DNA from: Arthrobacter sp. V1I7
Lineage (GTDB): Bacteria > Actinomycetota > Actinomycetes > Actinomycetales > Micrococcaceae
Length of the DNA stretch: 64,000 nucleotides
Assembly: GCF_030817015.1 (NCBI RefSeq)
Contig: NZ_JAUSYS010000001.1
Location: 3,782,001-3,846,000, forward strand
Direction: 5' to 3'
Shown here: positions 17,975-28,089 of the stretch, one piece after another
Layout of the letters: every line of letters starts with the position of its first letter
How positions within the stretch are numbered: position 1 is the first letter of the stretch
Notes under the pieces: generated by a model
What the model was told of the DNA's origin: nothing
The model's database searches: none
What the model saw: only the letters and a program-made list of their open reading frames with translations
Program-made: the position numbers and the translations under genes

Positions 17975-19138
17975 CTACTTTGCGCGCTTGTAGAACGGCA
18001 GTGCCACGACTTCGAACGGCTCTGCCTTGCCGCGCAGGTCGACGTCCAGGGCGGTGCCGGGCTCGGTGAACGCGACGTCGACGTAGGCCATGGCGATGGG
18101 GTAGCCCAGGCTCGGGCTGGGCTGGCCGGAGGTGACTTCGCCGACAACGTTGCCGTCCTTGAGGACCGGGTAGTGGCCGCGGCCGGCGCGGCGGCCGAGG
18201 CCATTGAGGCCCACCAGCTTGCGGCCCGTGGTGGCTCCGGCGCCGGCTTCCTTCTTGGCGGCCAGGGAGGCCTTGCCGACAAAGTCGCCTTCCTTGGACA
18301 ATGCGACGACGGGTCCCAGCCCGGCGGCGAACGGGTCGCCTTCGAGGGAAAGTTCGTTGCCGTACAGCGGCATGCCCGCCTCGAGGCGGAGCGAGTCGCG
18401 GCAGGCGAGCCCGGCCGGCGTCAGCTCGCCCTCCTCGGCGACGGCGATGAGCGCCTGCCACAGGGCCGCGGCGGCGTCGTTCGCGACGAAGATCTCGAAG
18501 CCGTCCTCACCGGTGTAGCCGGTGCGGGCCAGCAGGAGCTCCTGGCTGGTGCCGCCGGACAGAAACGGGACCTCCACGGCGGCGTAGTATTTCAGGCCGG
18601 TGACGAGCTCGTGCTGCGCGGCCGGGACCAGACGGAGCAGGATCTCCTCGGCCCTGGGACCCTGCACGGCGATCAGCGAGGTCTCGGCGGAGGCGTCCTC
18701 GACGGTGACGTCGAAGCCCCCCTCTTTGCCGGAACCGGCCCTTTCGGCCAGGGCCGCGGCCACGACCTTGGCGTTGCCGGCGTTGGGGACCACGAGGAAC
18801 CTGTCGGCGCCGTCAGCGCCTGCCGGGCGGCGATAGGTGATGAGGTCATCGATGATGCCGCCGTCCTCGTTGCTGATCAGCGAGTACTTGGCCTTGCCGA
18901 CCGCCATGGCGGAGATCTTGCCGACGAGGGCGTAATCCAGGAAGGCGGCGGCGTCCGGGCCGGTGACCCAGACTTCGCCCATGTGGGAGAGATCGAAAAG
19001 GCCCGCGGACTTGCGGACGGCGTGGTGCTCGGCCAGTTCGGAGCTGTACTTGAGCGGCATCTGCCAACCGCCGAAGTCCGTGAAGGAGGCGCCCAGCTTC
19101 GTGTGCTCTTCGTACAGGGCCGTGTAGTTCTCAGTCAT
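17975..19138 (-). CDS. gcvT: Aminomethyltransferase, glycine cleavage T protein
   Basis: A 387-residue tetrahydrofolate-dependent enzyme that takes the methylene group from the H protein's aminomethyl-lipoate and releases ammonia. Motifs include FTDFGGWQMPLKY near the start, FDLSHMGEV, RTGYTGEDGFEI and the C-terminal barrel with G-Q-P-S-P-S-L-G-Y-P-I-A-M-A-Y. Length is normal. It starts 12 bases after gcvP's stop in the same transcript. Confidence 0.97.
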   Translation of the reverse strand: MTENYTALYEEHTKLGASFTDFGGWQMPLKYSSELAEHHAVRKSAGLFDLSHMGEVWVTGPDAAAFLDYALVGKISAMAVGKAKYSLISNEDGGIIDDLITYRRPAGADGADRFLVVPNAGNAKVVAAALAERAGSGKEGGFDVTVEDASAETSLIAVQGPRAEEILLRLVPAAQHELVTGLKYYAAVEVPFLSGGTSQELLLARTGYTGEDGFEIFVANDAAAALWQALIAVAEEGELTPAGLACRDSLRLEAGMPLYGNELSLEGDPFAAGLGPVVALSKEGDFVGKASLAAKKEAGAGATTGRKLVGLNGLGRRAGRGHYPVLKDGNVVGEVTSGQPSPSLGYPIAMAYVDVAFTEPGTALDVDLRGKAEPFEVVALPFYKRAK

Positions 19139-19150
19139 CGCTGGCTGTCC

Positions 19151-22087
<2,937 letters not shown>

Positions 22088-22135
22088 AAGGAACTCCATA
22101 ACTAAAGCGGCGCAGGGTACGCCACATCGATTCGG

Positions 22136-22350
22136 GTTCCTCCCCGCTCTGTATTGGACCTGAGAGTTTCCGCACAGCCGTGCTCTCGCATGACTCCGCT
22201 TGCACCGTCGGTGAGCACAGCATGTCAGCGGACAGCCTGCTACTTTCCAGAGTTGCCTTGCCGCGGCGGTACATGGGCCTGAGAGATTCCTGGGGAGGGT
22301 TTGCTCCTACGGCGCCTGCTTGTACCTACTTGCAGGACTCTCCCGCCGCA
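22136..22350 (-). ncRNA. Tandem glycine riboswitch (gcvT motif)
   Basis: Read leftward, the leader opens with GGGAGAGTCCTGCAAG and continues through GGCGCCGTAGGAGCAAACC, CTCCCCAGGAATCTCTCAGG and TACCGC to CTCTGGAAAG, which is the first aptamer. A second aptamer follows: CACCGACGGTGCAAGC, then GGAAACTCTCAGGTCCAATA and CAGAGCGGGGAGG. These are the conserved cores of the two-domain glycine riboswitch. It ends about 50 bases before gcvP. Glycine binding should switch on the cleavage operon, as in other bacteria. Confidence 0.93.
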
Positions 22351-22888
22351 GATCAATGGCATATTCAATTGCTCGTGACAGCAGTCACAGCTTCCATTCT
22401 CCTATGCCCGGCCCCGCTCCGCAAACCAATGATCCGCCCGCCGGTGGATGACGCCGGGCGGTCGCGGCGGATGATGCCGACGGTCGCGGCGGGCTGCGGA
22501 AACCATTGGCAGAAGCGAAATCACGGGAGCGCTGCAGGGTCGCCGGAAGGTTGCGGCGACCTCGAGCGCTTCCGGCGACCTCGGCGGGCGGGGGGCTGGT
22601 TGGAGGCCCCAGTTCCGGCGACCCCGCACGCTTCCGGCGACCTCGGCGGGCGGGGGGCTGGTTGGAGGCCCCAGTTCCGGCGACCCCGCACGCTTCCGGC
22701 GACCTCGGCGGGCGGGGGGCTGGTTGGAGGGTCGCGGCGGATGACGTCGGGCGGTCTGGGGCTGGGCTGCGGGCTGGGCTGCGGAAGCCATTGGCGACAT
22801 CGCGGGAAAGCTGCGACGTCGCCGGGAGGTTCCGGCGACCCCGCAGCTTTCCGGCGACCTCGGCGCGCTGGGGGCCGTTCGCCAGCGC
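22351..22888. other. Gene-free stretch rich in TTCCGGCGACC repeats
   Basis: This stretch of 538 bases has no convincing gene. It holds the riboswitch promoter region on its left side. From about 22540 to 22870 it carries repeated TTCCGGCGACC/GGTCGCCGGAA blocks, partly in a 62-bp tandem array. Open frames here are low-complexity Arg/Pro/Gly and change with each repeat. Confidence 0.7.
22567..22735. repeat. 62-bp tandem repeat, about 2.7 copies
   Basis: Units begin CGCTTCCGGCGACCTCGGCG at 22567, 22629 and 22691, a period of exactly 62. Each unit contains two TTCCGGCGACC blocks separated by a G-rich GGGGGGCTGGTTGGAGG segment. The first two copies look identical or nearly so, implying recent expansion. 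Looser copies of the same block lie at about 22545 and 22828-22870. Confidence 0.92.
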
Positions 22889-23458
22889 TCAGCCGCGCAG
22901 CCGTTCGACGGCGGCCAGCAGGCTTTCGACGTCGCCCTCGACTTCCGGGAGCGGCCCGCCGTGGCCGCGGGCCAGCATGGCGTTGAAATACAAGCCATCC
23001 CCCATATAGAGCACGGCTTTCGCCATGCCCGGCCCGACGTCGGCCGCCAGCAGGTCCAGCCAGCCGGCCTGGGCGGCGGCAATGCGCTGCAGGGTTTCTT
23101 CGTGTGCCACTTCGGCCAGCCGGGTGGCGGACACGAAGACGCGGTCCATCGCGGTGTCCGCCCAGACCGAGGATTTGATGAAGTATGCGGCAGCCCCTTC
23201 CGGCGCGGCAGCCATCCTCTCAAGATCCTCACCGAGGAGCCGGTCCAGGCCTTCCAAGAGGACGGAGACCATGGCCTCCTTGTTGGGGAAGTGGTACAGC
23301 AGCCCGCCCTTGGAAACGCCGGCCCGCCGGGCCACCGCGTCCAGCGTGGCGGCGCGTTCGCCCTCTTCGATCAACAGGGATTCGAACGCATCGAGGACGG
23401 CTTCGCGGGCAACGGGTTTTCTGGCCATGGGTCCCATCATGCATGCCTTGTCCCGCAT
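22889..23458 (-). CDS. TetR-family transcriptional repressor
   Basis: Up to 189 residues. The N-terminal helix-turn-helix reads LDAFESLLIEEGERAATLDA and VARRAGVSKGGLLYHFPNKE, the TetR pattern. The C-terminal ligand domain is unassigned. The ATG at 23458 sits right beside a palindromic operator; an ATG at 23428 (MARKPVAR) would give a more usual N-terminus, so the start is uncertain by ten codons. It is divergent from an MFS exporter with only 35 bases between them, the standard layout of a repressor controlling its own gene and an efflux pump. Confidence 0.93.
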   Translation of the reverse strand: MRDKACMMGPMARKPVAREAVLDAFESLLIEEGERAATLDAVARRAGVSKGGLLYHFPNKEAMVSVLLEGLDRLLGEDLERMAAAPEGAAAYFIKSSVWADTAMDRVFVSATRLAEVAHEETLQRIAAAQAGWLDLLAADVGPGMAKAVLYMGDGLYFNAMLARGHGGPLPEVEGDVESLLAAVERLRG

Positions 23459-23462
23459 TTCT

Positions 23463-23488
23463 AACTATACCGTCTGGACGGTATAGTT
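23463..23488. promoter_or_regulatory. TetR operator, perfect 12-2-12 palindrome
   Basis: AACTATACCGTC, two bases, then its exact reverse complement GACGGTATAGTT, centred in the divergent gap. Each arm carries a TATAGT hexamer five or six bases from the start codon on its side, so both genes may have -10 boxes inside the operator and leaderless messages. No good -35 is visible on either side. Confidence 0.88.
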
Positions 23489-23493
23489 AAGTC

Positions 23494-25179
23494 ATGAACA
23501 GGACGTCATTGACCACGAGCAGCGTGACCAGCGCACCCATCCGCCCGCGGGCGGCATGGCGCGACTGGCTGGCGCTTTCCCTGCTGATGTTCCCGGTGCT
23601 GCTGGTCGCCGTGGACAACACGGCCCTCACTTTCGCGCTGCCCGCCATCGCCCGCAGCCTCGACGCCTCCGGGGTGCAGCTGCTGTGGATTGTGGACGCC
23701 TATCCCCTGGTCCTGGCCGGTCTCCTGGTGGCAATGGGCAGCCTCGGTGACCGGATCGGACGCCGGCGGCTGCTCTTCATCGGCAGCACCGGCTTCGCCG
23801 CGGTCTCGGCCGTCACTGCCTTCGCGCCCAGCGCCGAATGGCTGATCGCCGGGCGGGCGGGGCTCGGGTTCTTCGGCGCCATGCTGATGCCCTCCACCCT
23901 GTCCCTGATCCGCAACATCTTCCCGGAGCCGAACCGCCGCCGGCTGGCCGTGGCCATCTGGGCCGCGGGCTTCTCCGGAGGTGCCGCCCTGGGCCCGATA
24001 TTCGGGGGCTGGCTCGTGGAGCACTTCTGGTGGGGCGCGATCCTGCTGGTCGCAGTGCCGATCATCCTGCCGCTGCTGGCCCTCGGACCCTTCCTGATTC
24101 CGGAGTCGCGCGATCCGAATCCCGGCCGGGTGGACGTGCCCAGCATCATCCTGTCCCTGCTGGTGATGGTGCCGGTGGTCTACGGCATCAAGGAGCTGGC
24201 CACGCACGGCCTGTCCCCGGCGCCGCTGGCAGCGATCGGCTTCGGCCTGCTTATGGGGTACGTCTTCATCCGGCGGCAGCGGGCCCTGCTGCGGGAAGGC
24301 TTGGAACTCCGCCGTCCCGGCAGGATTGCCGCGGGCGCGACTGCGCCGGGCGCGACTGCGCCGGGCGCGACTGCGCCGGGCGTGACTTCAGCGGGCGCGA
24401 CTGCGCCGGGCGTGACCTCGCCACTGCTGGACGTCAGCCTGTTCGGCAACCGGGTCTTCAGCACGGCCATTACGGCGAACGTCCTGGCCCTGTTTTCCTT
24501 CAACGGCTTTATTCTTTTCCTCGCCCAGCACCTACAGCTGCTGGATGGACAGTCCCCTTCGGAGTCCGGCGTCGCCATGGTCCCTGCCCTGATCGCCACC
24601 GTTGCGGCCGGCCTGCTGGTGGTTCCGCTGGTGCGGAGAATCCGGCCGGGCTTCGTCGTGGCCGGCGGGCTGCTGCTGAGCGCCGCGGGGTACGGCGTTG
24701 TGGCCTTCGGCGACCACGGCAACGGCCCGGCACTCCTGCTGGCCGCCCTGTTGATCCTCTGCCTGGGCGTCGGCACCGCGGAGACCATCTCCAATGACCT
24801 GATCCTCGGTGCGGCGCCCGCAGAGAAATCCGGCGCGGCGGCGGCAATCTCCGAGACCGGTTACGAGATCGGATCCCTGCTGGGCACCGCCATCCTCGGC
24901 TCCATCCTGACCGCCTCCTACCAGGGCAACCTCCGGCTCCCCGACGGCGTCGCGGAGGCCGCACCGGCCGAGGGGGTTGCCCAGGCCCAGGAAACGCTGG
25001 CCGGTGCCGTGGACCTGGCGCAAGCCCTTCCTAGCCCGCTGACGGAAGCCGTGACCGCGGCTGCGCGTGCCGCCTTTGATTCCGGCGTGCATGTGACGGC
25101 GGCGATCGCAATGGTGCTGATGGCAGGCGCCTCGGTGCTGGCCGCCGTCGTCCTCCGGAAGGTGCCGACCGCCAAATAG
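23494..25179 (+). CDS. MFS drug-efflux transporter, DHA2 (14-helix) family
   Basis: A 561-residue proton-driven exporter resembling QacA/SmvA. Motif A is GSLGDRIGRRRLL, the first helix holds the DHA2 VDNTALTFALPAIARSL pattern, and about 14 hydrophobic helices follow. A cytosolic loop at about residues 277-309 is replaced by pentapeptide repeats (PGATA/PGVTS) encoded by a 15-bp minisatellite. It is divergent from the TetR gene across a palindromic operator and is probably induced by its own substrate. The substrate is unknown; cationic biocides or dyes are typical for the family. Confidence 0.93.
   Translation: MNRTSLTTSSVTSAPIRPRAAWRDWLALSLLMFPVLLVAVDNTALTFALPAIARSLDASGVQLLWIVDAYPLVLAGLLVAMGSLGDRIGRRRLLFIGSTGFAAVSAVTAFAPSAEWLIAGRAGLGFFGAMLMPSTLSLIRNIFPEPNRRRLAVAIWAAGFSGGAALGPIFGGWLVEHFWWGAILLVAVPIILPLLALGPFLIPESRDPNPGRVDVPSIILSLLVMVPVVYGIKELATHGLSPAPLAAIGFGLLMGYVFIRRQRALLREGLELRRPGRIAAGATAPGATAPGATAPGVTSAGATAPGVTSPLLDVSLFGNRVFSTAITANVLALFSFNGFILFLAQHLQLLDGQSPSESGVAMVPALIATVAAGLLVVPLVRRIRPGFVVAGGLLLSAAGYGVVAFGDHGNGPALLLAALLILCLGVGTAETISNDLILGAAPAEKSGAAAAISETGYEIGSLLGTAILGSILTASYQGNLRLPDGVAEAAPAEGVAQAQETLAGAVDLAQALPSPLTEAVTAAARAAFDSGVHVTAAIAMVLMAGASVLAAVVLRKVPTAK
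24334..24419 (+). repeat. 15-bp minisatellite inside the MFS gene
   Basis: Six in-frame copies of a GGCG(C/T)GACT(G/T)CGCCG-like unit encode PGATA/PGVTS pentapeptides in a cytosolic loop. The 15-bp period keeps the frame, so copy-number change would alter loop length without breaking the protein. Confidence 0.88.
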
Positions 25180-25427
25180 CGGGGTGGGAGTCAGCTGCCC
25201 TTGACGCACGCAGTGAGGGCGTCCAGCAGGTCGCTGGTGCCTGGCTTGCGCCCCGCGACCTGCGCCTGGTCGCTCTCCCGGGTGCCGTCGCCGTCGGGCT
25301 CGAACTCGAGGGTGCTGCCGCCAGTGTCCGGCGCTGGCCCAGCCAGGTCTCCGCGCGCCGGGGAGAATCCGGGCACGGCAGCACCTGGCTCGGACGCCTG
25401 GACTGGGGCCTGGCTGAACGCTGAGGG

Positions 25428-25910
25428 CTATTTCTTGCTCTCGGGGGTGGTGACATTGGCGGTGGCGCGCATGGTCTCCGCGTTGACCATCCAGGCGTAC
25501 TGCTCCAATTTGGCGATGAACTCGTGCAGCAGGTCGGCCGTCGTCGGGTCCTCTTCGTCCACTTCGTCATGGACCTTGCGCATGGTGCCGACCGCGGCCT
25601 CAAGTGCCGCGACGATCTTGTCGATAGCGTCCTTGGTGTTGATCAGGCCGGCCGGGAACTCGGCGAGGGACGTGGACTTGGAAACCGTCGAACTGCGGCC
25701 GTCCGGCAAAGCGTGCAGGGCGCGCATGCGCTCGGCCATGTCATCCGCGAAGGCGCGGGCGGCGTCGACGATTTCATCCAGCTGCAGGTGTAGATCCCGG
25801 AAGTTCGTTCCCACGATGTTCCAGTGCGCCTGCTTGCCCTGGACGTGCAGTTCGATCAGGTCCACGAGCACTGCCTGACAGTTGGCTGTGAGGGTAGGTG
25901 AAGCCTTCAT
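25428..25910 (-). CDS. Dps-family ferritin-like DNA-protection protein
   Basis: A 160-residue four-helix protein that forms a 12-mer, stores iron and protects DNA from oxidation. The inter-subunit ferroxidase ligands fit H29 (HWNIVG), H41, D45 and E46 (LHLQLDE), with D57/D58 next in FADDMAER. It lacks a long Lys-rich N-terminal tail, so DNA binding is not assured. Upstream, TAGGTCCGATA occurs twice (25924 and 25939). After its TAG stop the same frame stays open for 78 codons (to 25191). Confidence 0.93.
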   Translation of the reverse strand: MKASPTLTANCQAVLVDLIELHVQGKQAHWNIVGTNFRDLHLQLDEIVDAARAFADDMAERMRALHALPDGRSSTVSKSTSLAEFPAGLINTKDAIDKIVAALEAAVGTMRKVHDEVDEEDPTTADLLHEFIAKLEQYAWMVNAETMRATANVTTPESKK

Positions 25911-25923
25911 GCGTCCTCCTGAG

Positions 25924-25950
25924 TAGGTCCGATACCGTTAGGTCCGATAG
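25924..25950. promoter_or_regulatory. Direct repeat upstream of dps
   Basis: TAGGTCCGATA occurs at 25924 and 25939 (15-bp period, four-base gap), 14-40 bases before the dps ATG. The spacing of about 1.5 helical turns suggests a possible regulator site; the protein is unknown. Confidence 0.4.
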
Positions 25951-26049
25951 CTCCGACGCTACCCCAGAGCGATACCGACGGCGACCGGCGTACTGGAATT
26001 TCTCGGTCAGCTTACTAAGTCGGCTTACTACCCCGGTTGCGGACGGAGA

Positions 26050-26868
26050 CTAGACCGCCTCGTTGAGCATGGGTCCCGCGGGGAAGATGGCGCGGGTAAT
26101 GCCGCCGGTGGTGGCCTCGGCCAGCTGGGACAGGTAATCATTGCGGCGCCGCGGGGTGATCCGAGACTGCGGTTCGAAGCCCTGCCCGGGATCGTCCGCG
26201 TAGTGTGCCGTGAGTCCGTCGCGCATCAGGCGGATGGCTTCGGAGCGCTGCTGGGACACTGCCGCGTGGGTGGAGCCGAGTTCCGCAGCCAGTTCCTTCA
26301 CGGTCCTGTCGCCGAAGTAGATCTCCTCCACGACGTAGCGCATCCGTTCCGGCAGAGACTTCACGGCCGCGCGGAGGTATTGCAGCCGTTCGTCCGCGAG
26401 TACGGAGTGTTCGGGGGACAGGGTCTCCGCTGCCAGTGTGTCGACGACCGCTTCATCAAGGGGGGTCAGGGTGCGGGACGCGTCGGCCAGGGCGGCCTCT
26501 ACGACGCTCTGCTGCACGCCGAGGGCCGAGGCGATCTCGTCAACGGTGGGGGTGCGTCCGAGCGCGGCCGCCAGGGTCTCCTGCACGGACATGGTTTCCT
26601 TGATCCGGCGCCGCGCCGAGCGGGTGGCCCAGTCGCTCGCCCGCATCTCATCCGCGAAAGCGCCCAGGATACGACGGCGGGCAAAGGCTCCGAAAGGCAC
26701 GCCAAGGTCCGGGTCAAAGGAATCGGCTGAAGTAATCAGGGCGACGGCACCCGCTGACGCCAGGTCGTCACGCGAAAGGTGCGACGCTTTCGAACACAAA
26801 TCTGAAACGAGGTAGCCCACCAGCGGAAGGTGCTGTGTGACCATCTCGTTGCGTTCCGCGCGATTCAC
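26050..26868 (-). CDS. fliA: RNA polymerase sigma factor, FliA/WhiG (sigma-28) type
   Basis: A 272-residue sigma-70 family group 3 protein. Region 2 reads VTQHLPLVGYLVSDLCSKAS through GAVALITSADSFDPDLGVPF and RRRILGAFADEMRASDWATR, the FliA pattern. Region 3 includes ALGRTPTVDEIASALGV, and region 4 contains MRYVVEEIYFGDRTVKELAA with a helix-turn-helix. About 40 extra C-terminal residues are poorly conserved. It should direct transcription from the flagellar promoters found in this window. It is divergent from a flgN gene and lies outside the structural operons. No anti-sigma FlgM gene is visible. Confidence 0.88.
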   Translation of the reverse strand: MNRAERNEMVTQHLPLVGYLVSDLCSKASHLSRDDLASAGAVALITSADSFDPDLGVPFGAFARRRILGAFADEMRASDWATRSARRRIKETMSVQETLAAALGRTPTVDEIASALGVQQSVVEAALADASRTLTPLDEAVVDTLAAETLSPEHSVLADERLQYLRAAVKSLPERMRYVVEEIYFGDRTVKELAAELGSTHAAVSQQRSEAIRLMRDGLTAHYADDPGQGFEPQSRITPRRRNDYLSQLAEATTGGITRAIFPAGPMLNEAV

Positions 26869-27091
26869 TAGTTTGTCCCCCCATGAGACCGGATCCGGAG
26901 CTTAAAAACACCGAGAGCCGCACCCGCAAACGGTCCCTCACTCCCCCAAGGGAGGCGGTGTTCGATACGCGGGCGCAGCACCCATGGAGGAAACTTATCA
27001 CCATAACTACAATGTCCGTGTACCCTCAGGAAAAAGCTTGGCAGAAACTGCGGGAACACGGTTTCGGCGGGGCCGCAACAAGAGGGGGCGC

Positions 27092-27655
27092 ATGGGTGCA
27101 GGTGATCTTTCGGCGGCTCTCTGGCAGGAGCGCCGCGAGCTGGAACTGCTCTTGTTCAAGCTTGAGACACAACGATTGCACATCAAGGCCGGAAACCTTC
27201 AGTGGCTCAGTTTTACCGCTTCCGAAGTGGAGAATGTCCTGGACCGCCTGCGCTTTGAAGCCCTGGCCCGGAGCGTCGAGTCAGCGGCCGTGGCGGCGGA
27301 ATGGGGACTGCCTGCCCAGGCCACGTTGGTCGAACTGATCGCGGGTGCACCGGCCGGTTCCTGGGTGGAAATCCTGCGGGAGCATCTGGCCGGCCTCCGG
27401 GACTTGCTCGGCCAACTCGGCGAGGCCGCGCGCGCCGGCGAACAGCTCCTGCGGAACCTGAATCTGCCGGCATCTTCCGGCGCTTCCCCGGGCGGGGCGG
27501 CCGGAACGGGACCAGGCACCGGACCCGGCACCGACACAGCGCAGATCCTCGAGCAGCTCACCACGGCGGCCAACATCGAGCGGGCCCTGATCATTCTGCA
27601 ACGGACTCCTCAGCCCCTGCTGGCCCAGTACCTCGACGGCGAGCAGGGCCAGTAA
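27092..27655 (+). CDS. flgN: FlgN-like flagellar export chaperone, left copy
   Basis: A 187-residue helical protein similar to the FlgN-like gene at 56831. Both begin with a short leader then L-S-A-x-L-W-x-E-R, share F-K-L-E and E-V-E-x-V-L, and repeat A-V-A-A-E-W-G-L-P against A-V-V-A-E-S-W-G-L-P. I chose the ATG at 27092 with AGAGGGGG upstream because the resemblance begins there. A Gly-Thr-Pro linker (GTGPGTGPGTD) near residue 143 and a C-terminal helix are additions. FlgN escorts hook-associated proteins FlgK and FlgL to the export gate; why there are two copies is unclear. It is divergent from fliA and convergent with csrA. Confidence 0.75.
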   Translation: MGAGDLSAALWQERRELELLLFKLETQRLHIKAGNLQWLSFTASEVENVLDRLRFEALARSVESAAVAAEWGLPAQATLVELIAGAPAGSWVEILREHLAGLRDLLGQLGEAARAGEQLLRNLNLPASSGASPGGAAGTGPGTGPGTDTAQILEQLTTAANIERALIILQRTPQPLLAQYLDGEQGQ

Positions 27656-27754
27656 CCGAAACCGGACGGTCCAACGGCCACGCGTGCGCCCACGCGCCTC
27701 GCCGGAAACCCCGCGGGGCAAAACCGGGGACGCCTCGGCATCACGGGGAACCGG

Positions 27755-28015
27755 TCAGTCGGAGCTTCCGGCGGGGGCAGGGGGCAGGAGTCCTCGCAGG
27801 GCGTCCTCGGCGTCCGGGCCGGCCCCGGCGCCGGCTTCTGCCGCGGCAAGGTTTGCGGCGGCAATGGCCTCGATGACTTCCTTGCGCTGGATCGGAACGC
27901 CCCGGGGTGCCTCGATGCCAATCCGGACACCGTCGCCGCGGCCTTCCAGAACCGTGATGACGATGCCGTCGCCGATCATGATCTGTTCGCCCGGCTTGCG
28001 TGTGAGTACCAGCAT
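27755..28015 (-). CDS. csrA: Carbon storage regulator CsrA (translational repressor)
   Basis: An 86-residue RNA-binding protein. MLVLTRKPGEQIMIGDGIVI is the invariant start (with R6), and VRIGIEAPRGVPIQRKEV contains the second RNA-contact segment with R43-equivalent. The C-terminus beyond residue 55 is an Ala/Gly-rich extension. CsrA dimers bind GGA in hairpin loops near ribosome sites. It is the last gene of the leftward flagellar operon, 74 bases after the flhF-like gene. FliW, its protein antagonist, is encoded at the other end of the locus. Candidate targets are the fliC and flgB leaders. Confidence 0.96.
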   Translation of the reverse strand: MLVLTRKPGEQIMIGDGIVITVLEGRGDGVRIGIEAPRGVPIQRKEVIEAIAAANLAAAEAGAGAGPDAEDALRGLLPPAPAGSSD

Positions 28016-28089
28016 CCTCTCAATCTACCCTTCGCAGGGGGTCGCTGAGGACGAATCCACGCCAGCGGATCAGCGGTGATACGCGCAAC

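Noticed and set aside
22535..22870. CRISPR array
   Set aside because: The repeats are directly tandem with a 62-bp period and no unique spacers; no cas genes in the window.
25191..25376. Separate small gene after dps
   Set aside because: Only a GTG start without ribosome site, low-complexity content, and the frame is continuous with dps; kept as an observation instead of a gene.
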